Positions 1 to 8,199 of a DNA stretch of 64,000 bases are shown one piece after another. This DNA comes from Streptomyces hawaiiensis (GTDB taxonomy: Bacteria; Actinomycetota; Actinomycetes; Streptomycetales; Streptomycetaceae), in assembly GCF_004803895.1 (NCBI RefSeq), contig NZ_CP021978.1, forward strand, positions 4,650,001 through 4,714,000, written 5' to 3'. Positions within the stretch are counted from its first letter, which is position 1. Each line of letters begins with the position of its first letter. Under the pieces are notes generated by a model. It was not told where the DNA came from. It searched no databases and saw only the letters and a list, made by a program, of their open reading frames with translations. Position numbers and translations under genes: made by a program.

Positions 1-1
1 C

Positions 2-370
2 GGCCTCGCGGCCGGGATTACCGACGCCTACCCTCACCTGCGTCATCTCGTCTTCTCACGAACCCTGTCTGAAAGCCCGGACCCTGCCGTCGAACTGGTA
101 GCCGACGATCCGGTGGCCAAGGTACGCGAGCTGAAGCAAGAGGACGGCAAGGACATCTGGCTCATCGGTGGTGCCGAGCTGGCCAATGCCCTGTACGCCG
201 AGATCGATCAGCTGATCCTCAAGGTGGGATCCCTGACCATCAGTGCCGGGATACCCCTCTTTTCCCGGAAGGCCACCTTCGAACCGTGTCGCTGGGAACT
301 CACCGACCACACCGTCTTGAAGAGCGGAGCGCTGTTCCTCACCTACACGCGCTACACCGACCAGACGTGA
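2..370 (+). CDS. RibD C-terminal / DHFR-like reductase, 3' part
   Basis: This is the C-terminal 122 residues of a dihydrofolate-reductase-like (RibD_C) protein whose start lies outside the window. The frame is open from base 2 to a TGA at 368-370. Family features seen are a DDPVAKVRELK stretch, the nucleotide-loop motif DIWLIGGAELANAL, and the terminal strands ending in LFLTYTRY. Members are NAD(P)H-dependent reductases of unknown substrate, typically 180-200 aa, so about a third is missing. It is unrelated in position to the two other RibD_C genes at 13.2-14.4 kb. The family assignment is firm; the substrate is unknown. Confidence 0.8.
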   Translation, partial: GLAAGITDAYPHLRHLVFSRTLSESPDPAVELVADDPVAKVRELKQEDGKDIWLIGGAELANALYAEIDQLILKVGSLTISAGIPLFSRKATFEPCRWELTDHTVLKSGALFLTYTRYTDQT

Positions 371-704
371 GCCTGCCCACGAGGTCGGTGGAGCGGCTTT
401 GGGCTGGAACTGCTTTGGGGCGAGTGATCATGGCCCCGTAAGCTTCCGGCGCGTCGGGCAGTCTGTGGACCTGCCTGTTCCAGCACGACGTTGGGGCCAT
501 GATCTTAGAGGCTCGCCCCAAGGGGCTGCCTAAAGCCGTGGAGCCGACCGCCCCAGCCACAGAGGGTGTCTCCCGCTTCATGCCCGCAGACGCCGAGCGC
601 GCCGCCGGGCGCGGCCAGCCGGGGCGCAGACAGGAGGCAGGCCGCGCCGCAGAGGTGGCGCGCGCCCGCGCCGTGCGCGGGCCTTGAACCCGTAGAGAAG
701 GTTG
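371..704. other. Gene-poor spacer with inverted repeat
   Basis: There is no convincing coding sequence here. It holds an imperfect inverted repeat (413-437 and 493-521) and downstream low-complexity GC-rich sequence. The short plus-strand frame at 499-687 is a proline/alanine/arginine-rich artefact. Confidence 0.6.
413..521. repeat. Imperfect inverted repeat of about 109 bp
   Basis: The left arm is CTTTGGGGCGAG (413-424) then GATCATGGCCCC (426-437). The right arm is GGGGCCATGATC (493-504) then CTCGCCCCAAGG (512-523). The inner 12-bp blocks are perfect complements and the outer blocks match at 11 of 12, with a short asymmetric insertion on the right. The 55-bp centre is unpaired. It could be a MITE-like remnant, a conjugation (clt-type) locus or an operator next to a decayed integrative element; sequence alone does not decide. 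Confidence 0.6.
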
Positions 705-1412
705 TTACTCAGGAGTGGATGTGATGCGCCACAAGGGCGCGTCGTACTGCTCTGGACGGCTGTTGATGAGCAGTTGGCGTAGGTCTTCGCGTAGGGAGCC
801 GTTGAGGTTCAGGGCCTCGGTGATACGGCGGAACGTTGTGTGGGTGACTCCGCGGCTTTGTGCCTCAGCTTCGAACTGGTCGAGTTGGGACAGTACGGCC
901 TCGGGTTCGAGCTGCAACGGTGGTTGGTCCTTGAGCCATGCGGCCTCATTGCGCTCGTAGTCGATTTCCGAGTAGCCGCAGATCTCGCGGCTGTGCGCTT
1001 CTGCCTCGTCCAGGGTTGAAGTCGTCAGGATCGCGCGGGCCAACTGGTTGTGGCTCAGTGCCTCGTCCAGGTCGACCTCGTGGACGGTTGGGCCTTCGTC
1101 GGTGAGGTGGACGGGGAGTCCGGCGTCTCGCATCTCGCATGTGCCGCGTACGCCTCGGGCTGTCGCTACCAGCATTCCGGTTGCCTCGGAGGGGTGCCAC
1201 TCCAGGACCGAGCTGATCGGCTCGACGTCCTTCGCGGTGAAGGTGTGGAGGAGCGGGCCAAGCATGTTGTGCAGTTCGGAGGCGGTCCCACGCGTACGTG
1301 AGGATCACCGCCTGGTCCTCGTCGCCGTAGAGGGCGGCGTGAAGCATTGTGGCGGCGACTGCGTCGCCCCCTCCTCCTGCTGCGACGACGATGCAGGCGC
1401 GGTGGACTTCCG
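705..1412 (-). pseudogene. DUF1152 protein, internally deleted and frameshifted
   Basis: Two fragments of one family lie on the minus strand in different frames. The N-terminal piece (about 1408 down to 1280) reads ACIVVAAGGGGDAVAA and ends in LTYAWDRL, the glycine-rich start of DUF1152 proteins. The C-terminal piece (1265-705, 186 aa as an open frame) contains CGYSEIDYERNEAAWL, typical of the C-terminal half. Intact members are roughly 300-340 aa, so about 100 residues between DRL and the second fragment are missing. The 5' end abuts the truncated integrase at about 1400. The 186-aa frame could still be translated, but not as a working DUF1152 protein. The family assignment is from memory of its motifs. 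Confidence 0.6.
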
Positions 1413-2364
1413 GGCCTACGCCGAGAAGTGGGTGGAGGAACGGGAGCTCGCGCCGCTGACGCAGGACCTCTACCGGTACCTCCTCGACAAGCACTTGTTC
1501 GCGTTAGCCGACCTGGACTTGGACGAGATCACTGCGCCCCGAGTCCGGGAGTGGCGGGCCGAACGGCTGCGGCTCACGGGTGCCAAGACCATCACCGCTA
1601 AGGCGTACCGGCTCCTCAAGGCCATCATGGAGACGGCCGTGGACGATGAGCTGATCACGCGCAATCCGTGCCGGATCAAGGGTGCCGGTAAGGAGAAGGC
1701 AGCTGAGCGGCGTATCGCCACCGTCGGCCAGGTGGACGCCCTCGCCAACGCGGTCGGCATGCGGTGGCGGCTGATGGTCTACCTCGGCGCCTACGGTCCG
1801 CTCCGACCGGAGGAGCTGGCCGGTCTCCGGCGCCGGGACGCCGACCTCGACCACCTACGGCTTCGGGTCCGCCTCGCCGAGCCGGAGCGGATGAACGGGC
1901 GGCGCGTCCAGGGCGACACCAAGTCCGAGGCTGGCACCCGGACTGTGATTCTTCCCGCCTTCCTCCGACGGGAGCTTCGGTGGCATCTGGAGTCCTACGC
2001 CGAGCCGGGCCCGGACGGGCTGCTCTTCGTCGGGGAGAAGGGGGCTCCCTTCCGGCGCAGCACCTTCGGGCGGAAGTGGCGGAAGGCCCGGGAGATCGTC
2101 GGCATGCCGGAGGGCTTCCGGTTCTACGACCTGCGGCACACCGGGCACACCCTCTCCACCCGTTCCGGTGCCACCCTGAAGGACACGATGGTGCGCGCCG
2201 GACAGTCGTCCGAGAAGGCCGCGCTGATCTATCAGCACTCGGACGAGGAACGACAGGAGGAGGTCGCCGCCGGCCTCGACGGCACGGTCCGGAAGGCTCG
2301 GGAAGAGGCTGCCCGGAAGGCCGCCGAGAAGCGTTCTGGCACGAATCTGGCACGCGGCCAGTGA
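1402..2364 (+). pseudogene. Tyrosine site-specific integrase, 5'-truncated
   Basis: A phage/AICE-type tyrosine recombinase: SAM-like core-binding domain (residues ~1-95, from FRAYAEKWVEE) and catalytic domain (~110-300). The first catalytic Arg lies in YGPLRPEELAGL, then FRFYDLRHTGHTL carries the HxxR box, and IYQHSDEER holds the final His just before the catalytic Tyr region. The usual N-terminal arm-binding domain (about 60 aa) is absent. Sequence upstream of 1402 belongs to the antisense DUF1152 remnant, although the frame stays open to 1048. GTG 1402 is the first in-frame start near the homologous region. A TTA codon sits at 1504-1506. The 3' end lies 50 bp from a tRNA gene, the arrangement of tRNA-integrating elements. 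Probably an inactive relic. Confidence 0.75.
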
Positions 2365-2383
2365 TCACAGCGGACAGCAAAAC

Positions 2384-2406
2384 GGCCCAGGTCTCTGACC
2401 TGGGCC
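2384..2406. terminator. Rho-independent terminator between integrase and tRNA
   Basis: A perfect 10-bp stem, GGCCCAGGTC and GACCTGGGCC, with a TCT loop, lies in the 49-bp gap between two convergent genes. It can serve the integrase on the plus strand and the tRNA on the minus strand. Confidence 0.8.
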
Positions 2407-2413
2407 TTCATCA

Positions 2414-2487
2414 TGGAGCGGGTGACGAGAATCGAACTCGCGCTCTCAGCTTGGGAAGCTGATGTTCTACCATTAAACTACACCCGC
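2414..2487 (-). tRNA. tRNA-Gly (CCC)
   Basis: The minus strand folds as a 74-nt tRNA with an encoded CCA end. The acceptor stem is GCGGGTG/CACCCGC with discriminator T, and the T-arm carries GTTCGATTC. The anticodon stem TCAGC/GCTGA encloses the loop TTCCCAA, giving anticodon CCC (glycine). The 3' end faces the truncated integrase, as expected if this gene was the attachment site of the decayed element. No second copy of the tRNA 3' end was found by eye in the window. Confidence 0.95.
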
Positions 2488-2760
2488 GTAAGACGCCGAT
2501 CGGAATCGGTGTCCGAATGCCCGCTCACTCTACCTCATGTCAGGCCTCCGGCGTTCGTGCCGCGGGGCCTGAGGGCGTTTCAGGGGTGGGACGCGGCTGC
2601 GGGGCAACGGAGTTGGGGCGTACGGTGGAGGGGCTTGTGAGGGCCCGGGCGGGACCGGAGTGCCGCCTGGAAGGCCGTCCCTTTGATCCCGTACTGTGGC
2701 TTTTGTCGTCAGGCAAGCAGCAGCCAGACGCGGCTCTTGGGGAAGGGACTCTTGGACTTG

Positions 2761-2919
2761 ATGGAGCGCACCGTCGTCCGTTGTGCCGATGGGCACGTGT
2801 TCAGTACCGCTTCGTTCCCGATGCAGCAGGCCGAGCGGCTCGGCCCCGGGCGGCTGCTTCGGTGCCCGCGATGTGCGCGGCTCCGGAGCGTGGTGCCCGT
2901 CAGCTATCAGAAGCGGTAG
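2761..2919 (+). CDS. Small zinc-ribbon-like protein
   Basis: A 52-aa basic protein starting at ATG 2761. It has CADGHVF near the N-terminus and a CPRCARLR motif near residue 38. Together these give Cys/His pairs that could bind one zinc ion, as in rubredoxin-like ribbons. An upstream in-frame ATG (2686) would add 25 residues of poor quality. I recall similar short proteins upstream of dcd in Streptomyces, but the function is unknown. A 9-bp hairpin at 2995-3029 may end the transcript. Confidence 0.65.
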   Translation: MERTVVRCADGHVFSTASFPMQQAERLGPGRLLRCPRCARLRSVVPVSYQKR

Positions 2920-2994
2920 CGGCGGCAGTAGCCGTAGCGGCGGCAGCAGCCGTGGCAGCGGTGACGGACAAAGCTAAAGGCAACAGGCATAAGG

Positions 2995-3029
2995 CGCGCG
3001 GAGACGTCCGGTTGTGGTCGCTCCGCGCG
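2995..3029 (+). terminator. Hairpin before dcd
   Basis: Inverted repeat CGCGCGGAG (2995-3003) and CTCCGCGCG (3021-3029) with a 17-nt loop, followed by TCTTGCG. It probably separates the zinc-ribbon gene from dcd. There is no T-tract, as is common in this GC range. Confidence 0.45.
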
Positions 3030-3048
3030 TCTTGCGTATCCTCGGGGC

Positions 3049-3624
3049 GTGCTTCTCTCAGACAAGGACATCCGGGCCGAGATCGACGCCGGGCGGGTGC
3101 GGATCGATCCGTATGACGACGCGATGGTGCAGCCGTCGAGCATCGATGTGCGGCTGGACCGCTACTTCCGGGTGTTCGAGAATCACCGTTACCCCCACAT
3201 CGACCCCGCCATCGAGCAGGCCGATCTCACCCGGCTCGTGGAGCCGGAGGGGGACGAGCCGTTCATCCTGCACCCCGGGGAGTTCGTCCTCGCCAGCACG
3301 TACGAGGTCATCTCCCTGCCCGACGATCTGGCCTCCCGGCTGGAGGGCAAGAGTTCGCTGGGGCGTCTGGGGCTGGTGACGCACTCCACCGCCGGCTTCA
3401 TCGACCCCGGCTTCAGCGGGCACGTGACCCTGGAGCTGTCCAACCTCGCCACCCTGCCCATCAAGCTCTGGCCGGGCATGAAGATCGGGCAGCTGTGCAT
3501 GTTCAAGCTGAGCTCGCCCGCCGAATTCCCGTACGGCAGCGAGCGGTACGGGTCCCGCTACCAGGGGCAGCGCGGGCCGACCGCCTCCCGGTCCTTCCTC
3601 AACTTCCACCGGACCCAGGTGTGA
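3049..3624 (+). CDS. dcd: dCTP deaminase
   Basis: A 191-aa, full-length dCTP deaminase that converts dCTP to dUTP and ammonia for thymidylate synthesis. The GTG start opens with LLSDKDIRAEIDAG, the conserved N-terminus. Core motifs are GKSSLGRLGLVTHSTAGFID (substrate-binding Ser/Arg) and GHVTLELSN, whose Glu is the catalytic residue. The C-terminus YGSRYQGQRGPTASR is the lid that closes over the triphosphate. The stop overlaps the next gene's GTG by 4 bp (GTGA), so the phosphoribosyltransferase is probably translationally coupled. Trimeric cytoplasmic enzyme; assignment secure. Confidence 0.96.
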   Translation: MLLSDKDIRAEIDAGRVRIDPYDDAMVQPSSIDVRLDRYFRVFENHRYPHIDPAIEQADLTRLVEPEGDEPFILHPGEFVLASTYEVISLPDDLASRLEGKSSLGRLGLVTHSTAGFIDPGFSGHVTLELSNLATLPIKLWPGMKIGQLCMFKLSSPAEFPYGSERYGSRYQGQRGPTASRSFLNFHRTQV

Positions 3625-4133
3625 GCGACACGAGCGTGAGTGACGTGCGGGAGAACCTGACCTACGAGAAGTTCGGCGTCGCCGTGCGCGAGCTCGCGCA
3701 GGCCATCGCCGACGACGGGTACGAGCCCGACATAGTCCTGAGCATCGCCCGCGGCGGCGTGTTCGTGGCCGGCGGGCTCGCCTATGCCCTGGACTGCAAG
3801 AACATCCACCTGGTGAACGTGGAGTTCTACACCGGCGTGGGGACGACCCTCGAGATGCCCGTCATGCTCGCCCCCGTCCCCAACGTGATCGACTTCTCGC
3901 GGAAGAAGGTGCTGATCACCGACGACGTCGCCGACACCGGCAAGACGCTCAAGCTGGTGCGCGACTTCTGCCTCGACACCGTCGCCGAGGTGCGCAGCGC
4001 CGTCGTCTACGAGAAGTCGCAGTCGCTGGTGAAGTGCGAGTACGTGTGGAAGCGGACCGACGACTGGATCAACTTCCCGTGGAGTGTGGAACCGCCCGTG
4101 GTGCGGCGGGCGGGGCAGGTGCTCGACGCCTGA
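3621..4133 (+). CDS. Phosphoribosyltransferase (Gpt-like)
   Basis: A 170-aa type I phosphoribosyltransferase starting at GTG 3621, overlapping the dcd stop. The PRPP-binding loop is VLITDDVADTGKTLKLV (residues ~95-112), and the flexible part contains IVLSIARGGVFVAGGLAYAL with the basic residue after the PPi-binding turn. It resembles bacterial purine (xanthine/guanine/hypoxanthine) phosphoribosyltransferases that salvage free bases using PRPP. Coupling to dcd fits a nucleotide-salvage unit. Base specificity cannot be read from sequence. A GTG five codons downstream is an alternative start. Confidence 0.85.
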   Translation: MSDTSVSDVRENLTYEKFGVAVRELAQAIADDGYEPDIVLSIARGGVFVAGGLAYALDCKNIHLVNVEFYTGVGTTLEMPVMLAPVPNVIDFSRKKVLITDDVADTGKTLKLVRDFCLDTVAEVRSAVVYEKSQSLVKCEYVWKRTDDWINFPWSVEPPVVRRAGQVLDA

Positions 4134-4173
4134 CAGTCGTGAAAAAGAGGGTGAGTAAGAGGGTGAAAAAAAA

Positions 4174-4200
4174 GAGGGGCTCCCCGGTGGGGAGCCCCTC
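4174..4200. terminator. Bidirectional terminator
   Basis: A perfect 12-bp stem GAGGGGCTCCCC / GGGGAGCCCCTC with a GGT loop lies between convergent genes. Seven A residues just left of it become a U-tract for minus-strand transcripts from the Yip1 gene. It also ends the dcd operon. Confidence 0.9.
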
Positions 4201-4218
4201 TCTCGTGCGTGCGGAGCC

Positions 4219-5148
4219 TCAGACCGTGCCCAGCTTCACGATCGACAGCAGCGCGATCAGCTGGATCGCCGACGCGCCCAGGGCCTTCGGCCACGGCAGG
4301 TCGTGGGAGCGGCCGACCATGAGGGTCAGCAGGGCGCCGCCCGCGATCCAGGTGGCCCAGCCCAGCAGCTGGACGAACATCGCGTCGCCGCCCGCGAACA
4401 TCGCGAAGACCAGGCGGGGCGCGTCCGTGAGGGACATGATCAGCATGGACAGGCCGACCGTGGGCTGCCAGGCGCCGTCACCGCCCAGCTGGCGGGCCAG
4501 GGTGTGGGTGACCACGCCCAGGACGAAGGCGCTGAGCACCATCGCGACGGCCGTCGTCAGGACGATCGGGACCGCGTTCGACAGTGTGGCGTTTATCGCA
4601 TCCTTGCGGGCGCCGTCGAAGCCGAAGACGGCGAGCAGGCCGTAGAGGAACGTGACGATGAGGGCCGGGCCCCACATCGAGTAGTCCCGCATCTGGAGGA
4701 ACGTCTGGTTGGGGGCGAGGACGATCCCCCGGAGCAGGGCCTTCCAGTGCAGCCGCGGGCCGACCGGTCCGGGCGCCGGGGCAGCCGAGCCGGCGCGGTA
4801 GGTGTCGCCCTGCGTGTACGGGTCCTCACCGACCGAGAAGGCCTGGGTGTGGCCCGGGTTGTTCGCCGCGTACGGGTCGGGCGGTCCCTGCGGGCCGGGC
4901 GGGTACGCGCCGTCGCCGAAGTACTCCGGCTCGCCCTGGCCGCCGTAGCCGCCGCCGTGCCCGGCGTTCGGCTGCGGCCATGCGGGGCCGCCGCCGTTGC
5001 CGTACGGCTGCTGCTGCGGGTACGGCTGCGGCGCCGGCGGGGCGCCGTACGACGGTCCCTGCGGCGTCTGCTGCCCGTACGGAGGGTTGTGCGGTCGCGT
5101 CTGAGGAGCGCCGTTGTTCCGGCCGCGTCCGATCCTGAATCCAGCCAC
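4219..5148 (-). CDS. Yip1-family membrane protein
   Basis: About 309 aa from GTG 5148. The N-terminal ~150 residues are a disordered Pro/Gly/Tyr/Gln-rich cytoplasmic tail with PYGQQTP- and QPYPQQQPYG-type repeats. The C-terminal half has five hydrophobic spans (for example ALIVTFLYGLLAVFGF and VLTTAVAMVLSAFVLGVV), the Yip1-domain arrangement. Proline-rich tails are common on streptomycete membrane proteins of unknown role. An in-frame ATG at 5229 would add 27 low-quality residues; its Shine-Dalgarno lies too close, so 5148 is preferred. Monocistronic, ending at the strong terminator at 4174-4200. Function unknown. Confidence 0.75.
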   Translation of the reverse strand: MAGFRIGRGRNNGAPQTRPHNPPYGQQTPQGPSYGAPPAPQPYPQQQPYGNGGGPAWPQPNAGHGGGYGGQGEPEYFGDGAYPPGPQGPPDPYAANNPGHTQAFSVGEDPYTQGDTYRAGSAAPAPGPVGPRLHWKALLRGIVLAPNQTFLQMRDYSMWGPALIVTFLYGLLAVFGFDGARKDAINATLSNAVPIVLTTAVAMVLSAFVLGVVTHTLARQLGGDGAWQPTVGLSMLIMSLTDAPRLVFAMFAGGDAMFVQLLGWATWIAGGALLTLMVGRSHDLPWPKALGASAIQLIALLSIVKLGTV

Positions 5149-5312
5149 GTCTTCGAACGTACCTGGTCCCCGGCGGTGGCGTGCCGGGCCCGGGCTTCCG
5201 GGCCCGGCTTTGCGGCCGAGCTGTGACATCCCTTAAGGGGAAGGGGCCTTGAGCGTCCGTGGGCCCTCAGGGTTCGGCCGTACGGGCATCGCCCCGACCG
5301 TTCGCGGCGGGG

Positions 5313-6749
5313 TCAGCTCAGCATGTCCTGGCCCAGCCTCAGGTAGCCGGTGGTCGACATGCCGAGGGAGCCCGGCCCGAAGCTGATCGCGTTCGTGGTG
5401 CTCACGCCGGAGGCCGAGCCGCGCAGGCTGTAGACCGAGCCGGAGGGGTGGTTCTCGCCGTCCGCGCCGACGGACAGGTCCGCCTTGCCGTCGCCGGTGA
5501 GGTCGGACAGGCGTACGGAGGCGCCGAAGCGGTCGGCGGACTCGGCGGTGCCGGGGACGCCCGCGGTGTTCTGGGTGAACGACTGCGCGCCGGTGGCGGT
5601 CAGGCCGGTGGCGGAGCCGCGCAGCACGGTGACGCTGCCGGCGATCTTGGCGGTGCCGACGGTCTCGTGGAGGGTGCCGACGGCCAGGTCGCCGTAGCCG
5701 TCGCCGTTGACGTCGGCGATGGAGAGGTCGTTGCCGAACCAGTCGCCCTCCTCGTCCGCGCCGGGGACGCCTGCGGTGTCCTGGTTGATCGTGGTCTGGG
5801 GCTGGGTACGGACGCCGTTCGCGCTGCCGAGGTAGGCGCTGACGGAGCCGCCGAGGCTCTTGCCGTCGCCGCCGTACGCCGCCGAGACGACGTCCTCGTA
5901 GCCGTCGCCGTTGAGGTCGCCGACGGTGGCCAGCTCCCAGCCGCCGCTCTTCAGGAACGTCTGGTACGTCAGGCCGGAGGCGGAACCGAGGTAGATCATG
6001 TTGCCGTCGTCGTACGTCGAGGCCTCGCTGCCGGTGACCACCAGGTCGTCGGTGCCGTCGCCGTTGATGTCGCCGGTGGAGAGGTTCTGGGCGCCGTAGA
6101 TGCTGCTGCCGGTCTGCAGGCCGGTGGCGAGTTCGTCGCGGGACGCCGCGCCGGAGGCCTTGGTGAAGCCCTGGTGGATCCAGATGTCGCTGCCGGTGCT
6201 GCCGACGGCGAGGTCGGGGCGGCCGTCCCCGCTGAAGTCGGCGACGGCCAGGGACATGCCGTACTCGTCGTGGGCGGACACGGCCGGGTCGGAGACGCCC
6301 TTGCCGCCGGACAGGCCGCTCTTGCCGCCCCAGACGACGGTGACGGAGCCGCCGTCCACGTCCGACTCGACGTCCTCGCCGACACTGCCGATCACGAGGT
6401 CGGCGTACCCGTCGGCGTTCAGGTCGCCGGAGGCGAGGGCCTTGCCGAAGCGGTCGCCCTGCTCGGCGGTGCCGGGGATGCCGGCGGTGTCCTGGGTGAG
6501 GACGGTACGGCGGGAGGCGCTGATGCCGTTCGCGGAGCCGTAGGTGACGACGACGGCGCCCGCGTCGGTCTTGCCGCCGACGGGGGCGTAGGGCGCGGCG
6601 GTGGCGAGGTCGCGGTAGCCGTCGCCGTTGAAGTCGTCGGCGTACTTGGCGGGGGCGGCGGAGGCCGCCGGTACGGCGGCGAGCAGGGCTGCGCCCAGCA
6701 CGGCCGTGGTGGTCAGGGCCGCGAGGGCGTGGGGAGCGCGGTGAGGCAT
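5313..6749 (-). CDS. Secreted FG-GAP repeat protein 1
   Basis: A 478-aa exported protein starting at ATG 6749. The Sec signal peptide is MPHRAPHALAAL followed by a hydrophobic core ending at ASAAPA (~residue 30). It contains seven FG-GAP/VCBS repeats, each with a calcium-binding loop of the D-x-N-G-D-G-x-x-D type (DFNGDGYRD, DLNADGYAD, DFSGDGRPD, DINGDGTDD, DLNGDGYED, DVNGDGYGD, DLTGDGKAD). Seven repeats predict an integrin-alpha-like seven-bladed propeller. No enzymatic or anchor domain is visible. It is first of a tandem array of paralogues reading the same way. The ligand is unknown. Confidence 0.88.
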   Translation of the reverse strand: MPHRAPHALAALTTTAVLGAALLAAVPAASAAPAKYADDFNGDGYRDLATAAPYAPVGGKTDAGAVVVTYGSANGISASRRTVLTQDTAGIPGTAEQGDRFGKALASGDLNADGYADLVIGSVGEDVESDVDGGSVTVVWGGKSGLSGGKGVSDPAVSAHDEYGMSLAVADFSGDGRPDLAVGSTGSDIWIHQGFTKASGAASRDELATGLQTGSSIYGAQNLSTGDINGDGTDDLVVTGSEASTYDDGNMIYLGSASGLTYQTFLKSGGWELATVGDLNGDGYEDVVSAAYGGDGKSLGGSVSAYLGSANGVRTQPQTTINQDTAGVPGADEEGDWFGNDLSIADVNGDGYGDLAVGTLHETVGTAKIAGSVTVLRGSATGLTATGAQSFTQNTAGVPGTAESADRFGASVRLSDLTGDGKADLSVGADGENHPSGSVYSLRGSASGVSTTNAISFGPGSLGMSTTGYLRLGQDMLS

Positions 6750-6829
6750 GCGTGATCCTTGCGGTCGGAGGGGCGGGGTGGGCAGGGCCGGCCCGGGCAG
6801 GGCTCGCTCTCGGGCCGGCTCAGGGCAGG

Positions 6830-8182
6830 TCAGTCGGGCAGCGTGCCGCCGAGCTCCGGCAGGGTGATCGCGCCGGTCTTCGTCGGCACCGTGCCCGTGC
6901 CGGGCATGAGCAGCGCGCCGCCCGACGCGCCGACGGCCAGGTCCGCCCGGCCGTCGCCGGTCAGGTCGCGCAGGCGAAGGGTGTAGCCGAAGGAGGCGTG
7001 GGAGTCGGCCGGGCCGAGCACCGTCTGGGCGATCCACGAGGAGCGCGCGCCGCTGAGGCCGCCGGAGCCGCCGCGGAACACGTGGACACCGCCCTGATCC
7101 TCCTTGCCGTCGACGTCCTCGTGCGGGACGCCGACCGCGAGGTCCGCGTAGCCGTCGCCGTTGGTGTCGGCGGCCGAGATCGCGTAGCCGAGGTTGTCGT
7201 CGGCCTCGGGGCTGCCGGACACGCCGGAGGTGGCCTGGGTGAAGGTGACCGACGTGCCCGGGCCCGACGCCGTGCCGCGCCAGATCGTGACCGCGCCCTT
7301 GCCGTTGTCCTTGTCGGGCACGCCGAGGGCGATGTCGCCGTAGCCGTTCTTGTCGAAGTCGCCGATGACGGGGCTCGGGTAGAGGCCCTGCTGCCGGTCG
7401 CTGAGGGTCTTGGAGGCACCCGAGGCGAGGCCGGAGGACGTGCCCTTGAGGAACCAGGCGCGCTCGCGGATGTCGCTGCCGGTGATCTCCGTGCCGATGA
7501 CCACCAGGTCGGTCTTGCCGTCCCCGTCGACCTTTCCGGCCGCGAGAGCGGTGGAGTACCAGCCGCCCGACCCCTTGTCGATCTTGCTGACCTTGCCGGT
7601 CGTGCCCGACTTGGTGAAGGGGCCGCGGTACAGCCACGCCTCCTCGCCGCCGATCACCGCCAGGTCGGGGGAGCCGTCGCCGGTGAAGTCGCCGGTGGCC
7701 AGGTCGCGGCCGAAGTGGCCGGCCGCGCCGCCCAGGGGGGTGATGTTGGTGCCGCCGGACAGGCCGGACTTCGAACCCCACAGGACGGTGACCGTGCCGC
7801 GGTAGTCGTCGCTGCCCACGTGTTCCATGGGGTTGCCGACGACGAGGTCCGCGTAGCCGTCCTTGTTGAGGTCGGCGCTCGCGAGGGACGCGCCGAACTG
7901 GTCGTCCTCCTCCCCGGACCCGGGGACGCCGGCGCTGTCCTGGTGGAGGTACTTCGGGTGGGCGGTGTCGAGGCCGGTGGCGGTGCCGTACACGACGGTG
8001 ATCGTGCCGCCTTCGCGGTCGACGTCGTTGTAGCCGCCGTAGGCGAGGTCGCGGCGGCCGTCGCCGTTGAAGTCGTCGTAGTGCTTGGCCACCGCCGCGG
8101 AGGCGGGGCCGGTCAGGAACACGGGGGTGACGCCGGTCGCCAGCAGGGCGGCGACCAGGGCGGTCGTGGTGGATCTACGCAT
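6830..8182 (-). CDS. Secreted FG-GAP repeat protein 2
   Basis: A 450-aa paralogue with signal peptide MRRSTTTALVAALLATGV and a likely cleavage after ASA near residue 29. Seven FG-GAP calcium loops are present: DFNGDGRRD, DLNKDGYAD, DFTGDGSPD, KVDGDGKTD, DFDKNGYGD, DTNGDGYAD and DLTGDGRAD. The C-terminus (ITLPELGGTLPD) differs from the SFGPG ending of its neighbours, making it the most divergent of the five complete copies. It lies 80 bp upstream of copy 1, so cotranscription is possible. The role is inferred only as an extracellular calcium-stabilised propeller. Confidence 0.87.
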   Translation of the reverse strand: MRRSTTTALVAALLATGVTPVFLTGPASAAVAKHYDDFNGDGRRDLAYGGYNDVDREGGTITVVYGTATGLDTAHPKYLHQDSAGVPGSGEEDDQFGASLASADLNKDGYADLVVGNPMEHVGSDDYRGTVTVLWGSKSGLSGGTNITPLGGAAGHFGRDLATGDFTGDGSPDLAVIGGEEAWLYRGPFTKSGTTGKVSKIDKGSGGWYSTALAAGKVDGDGKTDLVVIGTEITGSDIRERAWFLKGTSSGLASGASKTLSDRQQGLYPSPVIGDFDKNGYGDIALGVPDKDNGKGAVTIWRGTASGPGTSVTFTQATSGVSGSPEADDNLGYAISAADTNGDGYADLAVGVPHEDVDGKEDQGGVHVFRGGSGGLSGARSSWIAQTVLGPADSHASFGYTLRLRDLTGDGRADLAVGASGGALLMPGTGTVPTKTGAITLPELGGTLPD

Positions 8183-8199
8183 GTGGGTCTCCTGGTTCG

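Noticed and set aside
1048..1401. N-terminal extension of the integrase
   Set aside because: The added residues do not resemble integrase arm-binding domains and lie antisense to the DUF1152 remnant.
2490..2560. A sigma-70-like promoter for the tRNA gene
   Set aside because: A TAGAGT hexamer exists on the minus strand but no acceptable -35 lies 16-18 bp upstream.
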